In this document: piece by piece, positions 5,828 through 10,946 of the stretch
Numbering within the stretch: position 1 is the first letter of the stretch
Layout: each line of letters opens with the position of its first letter
Assembly: GCA_937891895.1 (NCBI GenBank)
Contig: CALATN010000250.1
Span: forward strand, 1 to 10,946
Direction of reading: 5' to 3'
DNA: 10,946 nt
Origin: an uncultured Clostridia bacterium
GTDB taxonomy: Bacteria; Bacillota; Clostridia; Oscillospirales; Ruminococcaceae
Made by a program: the position numbers and the translations under genes
The notes under the pieces: model-generated
Databases searched by the model: none
The model's input: the letters and a program-made list of their open reading frames with translations, nothing else
What the model was told of the DNA's origin: nothing

Positions 5828-6646
5828 ATGAAAGAATTTATCAAAAAGCACTATCTGCTTGTGACGAATATTATATTTGCAATAGCCTATGCTATATTTT
5901 GGATTTTTGATGTAACTTTTTTGGATTACTGGCTTTTTATAGCAGATTTGATTTTTTTTGTACGGAATATTGTTTACGGAAATGCGGCAATATTTTTACC
6001 TATCTTGATAACAATGAATATTCTTTCATATACAACGGTTAAGGCTGGGAAGAAATCAGGTATTGTCCTTTCGGCATTGCTTGGCTTTATCGGCGGATTT
6101 ATTGCTGTACAAACTGTAAAAAAAGACTATTTAGGTGCAAAAGTCATAAATGTGTTTTTCAGCATTTATTTCTGGATAATTGCTGTGTATCCGAATATGA
6201 CGTCGTTTATGCTTCATTTTGGAGAGTTTTTTATAACTTATGCAATATTCCTATTGATTATTTTCCTGTTTGGTATAAAAGCAAGCAGAGTTATTTCTAT
6301 TGAAAAGCTTTTAACAATCAATCTTCTTTCAAATACGGTTTTGTCTGTAATTGCAGCATTTGTTTTAAACTCAAGTTATTACGATTTATTTTACACAATA
6401 TTGATTGAATTCGATAAGCTTGGCTGGGTAAAATATCTGATTGCAGTTATTGCATTTGTAATAGCAATTTTACCAAATATTGTTCTATATTTAAAAAATT
6501 ATAACAATGAAAAAGAAAATTACAGTTTTAAAACACATATTTATAAAACGTTGATTGTATGTATTTGTAACTTTCAGGCGATTTGTGTCATTTGTTATTC
6601 TTTGTATGTAAATAGTATAGTATGGTTAGTTGATTATAATATTTAA
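5828..6646 (+). CDS. AT-rich polytopic membrane protein, second of the pair
   Basis: This 272-residue protein is very hydrophobic, with roughly seven to nine likely membrane segments between residues 8 and 262. Charged loops lie at about 71-77, 97-105, 151-161 and 223-239. GGGGTGA (5817-5823) precedes the ATG at 5828. The in-frame ATG at 5801 lies inside the previous gene and has no site. The N-terminus (MKEFIKKH) and the segment LSALLGFIGGFIAV (81-94) echo the preceding gene, suggesting duplication followed by divergence, with a longer C-terminal half here. No catalytic motif is visible. The AT-rich composition contrasts with neighbours: line 5881-5940 has 16 G+C in 60, against 29 in 60 at 4921-4980. 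It is separated from ygiQ by only 11 nt. Confidence 0.75.
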   Translation: MKEFIKKHYLLVTNIIFAIAYAIFWIFDVTFLDYWLFIADLIFFVRNIVYGNAAIFLPILITMNILSYTTVKAGKKSGIVLSALLGFIGGFIAVQTVKKDYLGAKVINVFFSIYFWIIAVYPNMTSFMLHFGEFFITYAIFLLIIFLFGIKASRVISIEKLLTINLLSNTVLSVIAAFVLNSSYYDLFYTILIEFDKLGWVKYLIAVIAFVIAILPNIVLYLKNYNNEKENYSFKTHIYKTLIVCICNFQAICVICYSLYVNSIVWLVDYNI

Positions 6647-6657
6647 AGGAGCAATTT

Positions 6658-8586
6658 ATGCCTTTTCTTCCCATCTCAAAACAGGAAATGCTCGAACAGA
6701 ATATCGACCAGTTCGACTTCATCTGCGTGACAGGCGACAGCTACGTCGACCACCCCAGCTTCGGCATTTCCATCATTTCAAGAATAATCGAAAGCCTCGG
6801 CTTTACCGTTGGCATTATCGCACAGCCCGATTGGCGGTGCGACCGTGACTTTATCCGTTTGGGCAAGCCGAAATATGCCTTCCTCGTAACCTCGGGCAAC
6901 ATCGACTCTATGGTTGCACATTACACCTCCGCAAAGAAAAAGCGTTCCGATGACGCTTACACCGCAGGGGGCAAGGCAGGCAAGCGTCCCGACCGTGCGG
7001 TTATCGTATACTGTAAAAAAATCCGTGAAATCTATGGCGACGTGCCAATCGGAATAGGCGGACTCGAAGCTTCCCTCCGACGTTTTGCGCACTACGATTA
7101 CTGGGACGATGCCGTGCGTCCGTCAATCCTCGAGGACAGCACCGCCGATATCCTTATGTACGGTATGGGCGAGCATCAGATTACCGAAATCTGTACCCGT
7201 CTTGCAAACGGCGAGGACATTCATTCCCTCACCGATATCCGTGGTACAGCCTATCTCTGCAAGCCTGAAGATACACCATACGGAGCAGTAGAGTGCCCGT
7301 CCTTGAAGCTTTGCCGTGAGGATAAAAAATCATACGCAAAGGCTTGCCGTCAGCAGTATGACTGGCAGGACGAGGTCTACGGCAGAACGATTATCCAGCG
7401 TCAGGAGCAGAAAATGCTTGTCCAGCTTCCGCCGTCACCTGTACTGACAACCGAGGAGCTTGACAAGGTTTACGCACTCCCGTATATGCGTACCTACCAC
7501 CCGATTTACGAAAAAGAAGGCGGCGTACCGGGCATACAGGAAGTGGAATTTTCCATCACACATAACCGTGGCTGCTTCGGCAACTGTAACTTCTGTTCAA
7601 TTGCTTTGCATCAGGGCAGAAAAATAGCTGTAAGAAGTGAGGAAAGTATCCTTAAAGAAGCTGAGCTTCTCACCACACTTCCAAACTTCAAAGGATATAT
7701 CCACGATGTAGGCGGACCAACCGCAAACTTCCGCGCGCCAAGCTGTAAGAAACAGCTTGAACACGGTCTTTGCAAGGGCAAGAAATGTCTTGCTCCCGAG
7801 CCGTGTAAGGCACTTGAGGTTGACCACACGGAGTACCTCAATCTGCTCAGAAAAATCCGTGCCGTTCCGAAGGTGAAAAAGGTTTTCATCCGAAGCGGCA
7901 TCCGTTACGATTACCTTATAGAAGACAAAAACGAGGAGTTTATGCGTGAGCTTATCGAGCACCACGTCAGCGGCCAGCTGAAGGTTGCTCCCGAGCATTG
8001 CTCCGCAGTTGTTCTTGACAAAATGGGCAAGCCTCACATTGAAGCATACAAGAAATTTCAGGACAAGTTCTACCGTATCACAGGGCAAGTGGGCAAGGAG
8101 CAGTATCTTGTTCCGTACCTTATGTCCTCACACCCGGGCAGTACGCTTAAAGAAGCAGTCGAGCTTGCATTGTTCCTGAAAAGCCTGAAAATCCGTCCCG
8201 AACAGGTTCAGGATTTCTACCCCACACCGGGAACAATTTCAACCTGTATGTTTTACACCGAGCTTGACCCATATACAATGGAGCCTGTGTATGTTCCGAA
8301 AACAGCTGAAGAAAAGGCTATGCAGCGTGCGCTTCTCCAGTATTTCCGACCCGATAATCAGCGTAAGGTTATCGAGGCTCTGCAAAAGGCACATCGCACA
8401 GATTTGATTGGCAACACCAAGGATTGCCTTGTAAAACCCGATGCAAAATACCTCGCAGACGAGCGTAAACGAAACGAACAGCGAAAGGATTCTGCAAAAT
8501 GGCAGCAAAAAAGAAACCAACGAAACAGCAGATCAGGAAAGCAAAATCAGCAGCAAAGAAAACCGTCAAAACAGCGGAAAGGCTAG
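6658..8586 (+). CDS. ygiQ: YgiQ-type radical SAM protein
   Basis: This 642-residue protein is a member of the YgiQ family of radical S-adenosylmethionine enzymes; its substrate is unknown to me. The N-terminal domain (about 1-285) has the family start FLPISKQEM and a dinucleotide- or cobalamin-domain-like fold with VTGDSYVDHPSFG (24-36). The 4Fe-4S radical SAM motif is C306-x3-C310-x2-C313 in RGCFGNCNFC. A second cysteine group follows (C363, C372, C377, C383), also seen in the family, which could bind another cluster. APEHCS (444-449) and DFYPTPGT (519-526) are further family landmarks. The C-terminus (about 600-642) is a Lys/Arg/Gln-rich tail that overlaps the next gene by 88 nt. The start has AAGGAG (6646-6651) 6 nt upstream, overlapping the stop of the preceding gene by one base. 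Confidence 0.93.
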   Translation: MPFLPISKQEMLEQNIDQFDFICVTGDSYVDHPSFGISIISRIIESLGFTVGIIAQPDWRCDRDFIRLGKPKYAFLVTSGNIDSMVAHYTSAKKKRSDDAYTAGGKAGKRPDRAVIVYCKKIREIYGDVPIGIGGLEASLRRFAHYDYWDDAVRPSILEDSTADILMYGMGEHQITEICTRLANGEDIHSLTDIRGTAYLCKPEDTPYGAVECPSLKLCREDKKSYAKACRQQYDWQDEVYGRTIIQRQEQKMLVQLPPSPVLTTEELDKVYALPYMRTYHPIYEKEGGVPGIQEVEFSITHNRGCFGNCNFCSIALHQGRKIAVRSEESILKEAELLTTLPNFKGYIHDVGGPTANFRAPSCKKQLEHGLCKGKKCLAPEPCKALEVDHTEYLNLLRKIRAVPKVKKVFIRSGIRYDYLIEDKNEEFMRELIEHHVSGQLKVAPEHCSAVVLDKMGKPHIEAYKKFQDKFYRITGQVGKEQYLVPYLMSSHPGSTLKEAVELALFLKSLKIRPEQVQDFYPTPGTISTCMFYTELDPYTMEPVYVPKTAEEKAMQRALLQYFRPDNQRKVIEALQKAHRTDLIGNTKDCLVKPDAKYLADERKRNEQRKDSAKWQQKRNQRNSRSGKQNQQQRKPSKQRKG

Positions 8587-9509
8587 GAATTTCTCCCGTA
8601 CTGATTTTTCTTCTTATTCTTGTGGGTGCAACCTTTGTCTACAGCGGTTATCTTGAACTCGGCAGCGATGATGTGTCCAGAGTCGCCGCTCAGAATTTTA
8701 TAGACAAGGACGCTGACCTTGAAATCCACTATATAGATGTGGGACAGGGTGATTGTTCCCTCATTATGTGGGAGGGCACCGCAATGCTTATCGACAGCGG
8801 CGAAAGTCAGTATGCTGAAACAGTGCTTGATTATCTTGACGGGCTGGGGGTTGAGCGTCTTGACTACATTGTTGCAACTCACCCTCATTCCGACCATATG
8901 GGGTCAATGTCTGAAATTATTTCAAACGTTGACGTGGGAAAAGTTATCGTACCAAAGATTGCCGAAGAAATTACTCCAACAACTGTATTCTATGAGAAAT
9001 TTCTCGCTTCGTTAAGTGCCAAGGCAATCAAGCTTACAGCTGCAAAACCGAGTGCAAGCTACACATTTTCAGGTGCAACAGCAGCTTCTGTAAGCAAGAC
9101 ACCCCCAAGCTTTGAAATCCTTGCTCCAGTCACGGATTACGACGACCTGAACAATTACTCGGTTGTTGTAAAGCTTACCTACGGTGAAACCTCCTATCTG
9201 TTCACGGGAGATATCGAAAAGAAAGCCGAAAACGATATTCTGGAGTACGGCGCCGATGTTGATGCGGACGTGCTGAAATCACCCCATCACGGCAGCAGTA
9301 CCTCATCAAGTGAAGCCTTTATTGACGCGGTTTCTCCCGAAATTTGTATAATCCAATGCGGCGACGGAAACGACTATGGCCATCCTCACGCCGAGGTTAT
9401 GGAGCTTCTTGACGATTACGGTATAACAACCTACCGCACAGACAGGTACGGCACAGTAACCGTCTACTCCGACGGCAAACAGATTTATGTTTCAACCGAA
9501 AAGGAATGA
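8499..9509 (+). CDS. Membrane-anchored ComEC-like metallo-beta-lactamase-fold hydrolase
   Basis: This 336-residue protein has a very basic N-terminus (1-28), one membrane segment (about 32-50), then an extracytoplasmic or cytoplasmic MBL-fold domain. Metal-binding landmarks are YIDVGQGD (79-86), THPHSDHMG (127-135; His128, His130, Asp132, His133), FTGD (235-238), SPHHGSS (261-267) and NDYGHPH (291-297). These match the C-terminal domain of the competence protein ComEC and standalone relatives, but the ComEC channel region is absent. Activity may be nuclease or phosphodiesterase, which is inference from the family. AAAGGA (8484-8489) lies 9 nt before the ATG at 8499. No other start occurs between there and the membrane segment, so the 88-nt overlap with ygiQ appears real. 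DUF3006 follows directly, as it often does with such hydrolases. Confidence 0.88.
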   Translation: MAAKKKPTKQQIRKAKSAAKKTVKTAERLGISPVLIFLLILVGATFVYSGYLELGSDDVSRVAAQNFIDKDADLEIHYIDVGQGDCSLIMWEGTAMLIDSGESQYAETVLDYLDGLGVERLDYIVATHPHSDHMGSMSEIISNVDVGKVIVPKIAEEITPTTVFYEKFLASLSAKAIKLTAAKPSASYTFSGATAASVSKTPPSFEILAPVTDYDDLNNYSVVVKLTYGETSYLFTGDIEKKAENDILEYGADVDADVLKSPHHGSSTSSSEAFIDAVSPEICIIQCGDGNDYGHPHAEVMELLDDYGITTYRTDRYGTVTVYSDGKQIYVSTEKE

Positions 9510-9513
9510 TAAT

Positions 9514-9720
9514 ATGCTTATAGTTTCAAATATTTCCGAGGGAATAGCCGTTATCGAGGACGGCGAAATCAGCTTCGACATTCCCGCAGGCGCACTTCCC
9601 GACAATACAAAGGAGGGGGACGTTATCCTCTGGGAAAACGGCGAGTACCTTATCGACGAAAAGGCAACAGCCGAAAGACGTAACAAAATCATTGAAATGC
9701 AGAATAATCTCTGGGAGTAA
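9514..9720 (+). CDS. DUF3006 family small protein
   Basis: This 68-residue protein matches the DUF3006 pattern: a short beta-rich N-terminal half (IVSNISEGIAVIEDGE, then FDIPAGALPD and KEGDVI) and a C-terminal helix with E-R-R-x-K-I at about 54-59, ending NLWE. In many Firmicutes such proteins are encoded next to ComEC-like MBL hydrolases, as here, which suggests a shared task, but no reaction is known. The ATG at 9514 has AAGGAA (9501-9506) inside the end of the preceding gene, whose stop is 4 nt upstream. An in-frame ATG at 9487 lies inside the MBL gene and has no site. Confidence 0.85.
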   Translation: MLIVSNISEGIAVIEDGEISFDIPAGALPDNTKEGDVILWENGEYLIDEKATAERRNKIIEMQNNLWE

Positions 9721-9744
9721 TCTCAGTTAAGGAGGACTACATAT

Positions 9745-10638
9745 ATGGCTCATACTCCTGATGCGAAGCTTTTTGATAAGCTTCAGGAAATTATGCCCAC
9801 ACTTTCAAAGGGACACAAGAAAATCGCCGAATACATTATGACACGCTACGACAAAGCCGCTTTTATGACAGCTTCAAAGCTCGGAACAATTGTCGGCGTC
9901 AGCGAGTCAACGGTTGTACGTTTTGCAACCGAACTTGGCTTCGAGGGTTACCCCGAATTACAGCGTGCACTTAAAGAGTACACCAGCAATAAGCTTACAA
10001 CCGTTCAGCGTATCGACGTTATGAATGACCAGTTAAGCGGCAACGACGTGTACGAAAAGGTGCTGAATATGGATATCGACAAAATCCGCAAAACCCTCGA
10101 GGAGGGCGACCGCGACGAGTTCTACAGAACAGTCGATGCCCTCTGCGCCGCAAAGAATATCTATGTAATCGGCGCACGTTCAGCAGCTGTGCTTGCGCGT
10201 TTCCTCTCATTCTATTTCAATATGATGTTTGACAACGTTAAGCTTGTTCATACCACTTCCACAAGTGAAATGTTCGAGCAGATTCTGAACATCGGCGAGA
10301 ATGATATTATGATAGGTATAAGCTTTCCACGTTACTCAACCCATACCGTAAAGGCTTTCCGATACGCACACGAACAGGGCGCAAAGGTTATCGCAATCAC
10401 CGACAGCAAGGCTTCACCACTTGCGGAGTACGCCGATAATATGCTCCTTGCAAGAAGCGATATGGTTTCCTTTGCCGATTCACTTGTTGCACCGATGAGT
10501 GTAATCAACGCACTTATCGTTGCCGTAGGTATGCGCAAGAGCGACTATGTTGTAAAGAACTACGAGCGTCTTAACGCTGTCTATGATGAGTTTGAGGTGT
10601 ACGAGAAAACTGATAAGGATACTGATAATAAGGAATAA
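9745..10638 (+). CDS. MurR/RpiR family transcriptional regulator
   Basis: This 297-residue cytoplasmic regulator has an N-terminal helix-turn-helix domain (about 1-78; the recognition region is SKLGTIVGVSESTVVRFATELGF, residues 44-66, typical of RpiR proteins) and a C-terminal SIS sugar-phosphate-binding domain (about 125-262; VIGARSAAVLA at 141-151, ISFPRYSTHT at 192-201, AITDSKASPLA at 217-227). Members usually sense phosphosugars and control adjacent sugar or amino-sugar genes. No such gene is visible here, so its target may lie elsewhere. A strong AAGGAGGA (9729-9736) sits about 8 nt before the start. The acidic/Lys tail (288-297) is not part of either domain. The gene is followed 2 nt later by the flavoprotein gene. 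Confidence 0.92.
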   Translation: MAHTPDAKLFDKLQEIMPTLSKGHKKIAEYIMTRYDKAAFMTASKLGTIVGVSESTVVRFATELGFEGYPELQRALKEYTSNKLTTVQRIDVMNDQLSGNDVYEKVLNMDIDKIRKTLEEGDRDEFYRTVDALCAAKNIYVIGARSAAVLARFLSFYFNMMFDNVKLVHTTSTSEMFEQILNIGENDIMIGISFPRYSTHTVKAFRYAHEQGAKVIAITDSKASPLAEYADNMLLARSDMVSFADSLVAPMSVINALIVAVGMRKSDYVVKNYERLNAVYDEFEVYEKTDKDTDNKE

Positions 10639-10640
10639 TT

Positions 10641-10946
10641 ATGCAGAACAACTTTTTTGATTGCATCATAATAGGCGGCGGTGCGGCAGGAATGATTGCC
10701 GCCGTAACAGCTGCAGATAACGGAAAAAGCGTGCTCCTGATTGAAAAAGGGGAGAAGTGCGGAAGAAAGCTTGCCATCACGGGCAAGGGCAGGTGCAACG
10801 TCACAAACAACTGCACCGACGAGGACTTCTTCGCAAATATTCCAGTCAACAGCCGCTTCCTCTATTCCGCATACAGCCGATTCAACTGTCAGGATTGTAT
10901 GGACTTCTTTGAAGCCTGCGGAGTGCCGCTGAAAACCGAAAGGGGC
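10641..10946 (+). CDS. BaiN/YhiN (HI0933) family flavoprotein, N-terminal part
   Basis: This is the first 102 codons of an FAD-dependent oxidoreductase; the frame is open to the right edge. The dinucleotide-binding motif is IIGGGAAGMIAA (residues 10-21; GxGxxG at 12-17), with Glu35 at the end of the second strand for the FAD ribose. GRKLAITGKGRCNVTN (41-56) is the diagnostic segment of the HI0933/YhiN/BaiN group. Members of this group are about 400 residues long, so roughly three quarters is missing. BaiN has been linked to bile-acid dehydroxylation, but the wider family is broad and its usual substrate is not known. The start has AAGGAA (10630-10635) overlapping the end of the regulator gene. 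The two genes are 2 nt apart and likely co-expressed. Confidence 0.9.
   Translation, partial: MQNNFFDCIIIGGGAAGMIAAVTAADNGKSVLLIEKGEKCGRKLAITGKGRCNVTNNCTDEDFFANIPVNSRFLYSAYSRFNCQDCMDFFEACGVPLKTERG

Noticed and set aside
6635..6640. TATAAT just upstream of ygiQ
   Set aside because: There is no -35-like hexamer at 16-18 nt and no exact extended -10. The segment is inside AT-rich coding sequence, where such hexamers are common.
7597..8088. 163-codon minus-strand ORF opposite ygiQ
   Set aside because: It is antisense to the conserved radical SAM core, with no start signal and no recognisable domain.

Overview
The window looks like a chromosomal housekeeping stretch from a clostridial Firmicute, probably a gut Ruminococcaceae/Oscillospirales relative. 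The reasons are the tepA-ylzJ...ftsK/spoIIIE order known from Bacillus and clostridia, strong AGGAGG-type ribosome binding sites almost everywhere, a TTG start on ftsK, near-consensus sigma-A promoters, and moderate GC in the core genes. The species assignment is inference from family resemblance, not a search.

Left part, minus strand (1-832). A divergently transcribed short pyrophosphatase-family gene (447-770) has a perfect TTGACA-N17-TATAAT promoter. That promoter covers an upstream ATG at 812, so I start the gene at 770. Downstream lies a second strong minus-strand promoter, a 32-codon Met-rich leader peptide (239-337), a hairpin followed by a U-rich run (178-217), and the first 53 codons of an unrecognised gene that leaves the window at base 1. 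This has the layout of a transcription attenuator and is the most interesting feature here.

Middle, plus strand (856-5397). A TTGACT-N17-TATAAT promoter serves a tightly packed run: tepA (ClpP-fold protease relative), a small ylzJ-like gene hidden in another frame, uppP (undecaprenyl-diphosphate phosphatase, starting at 1866) and ftsK/spoIIIE (DNA translocase). These genes act at the membrane in envelope lipid recycling and chromosome segregation.

AT-rich insert (5410-6646). Two hydrophobic membrane proteins share the N-terminal pattern MKEFI-x-(R/K)-H and nearly identical ribosome-binding contexts. They look like a paralogous pair of unknown function. Their composition is clearly AT-richer than both flanks.

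Right part, plus strand (6658-10946). A ygiQ-type radical SAM protein overlaps by 88 bases a membrane-anchored, ComEC-like metallo-beta-lactamase-fold hydrolase. A DUF3006 protein, a MurR/RpiR-type regulator and the first 102 codons of a BaiN/YhiN-type flavoprotein follow. Spacing from 957 to the right edge is so tight that one long co-transcribed unit is plausible. I see no internal terminator and no rRNA, tRNA, CRISPR array or insertion sequence.
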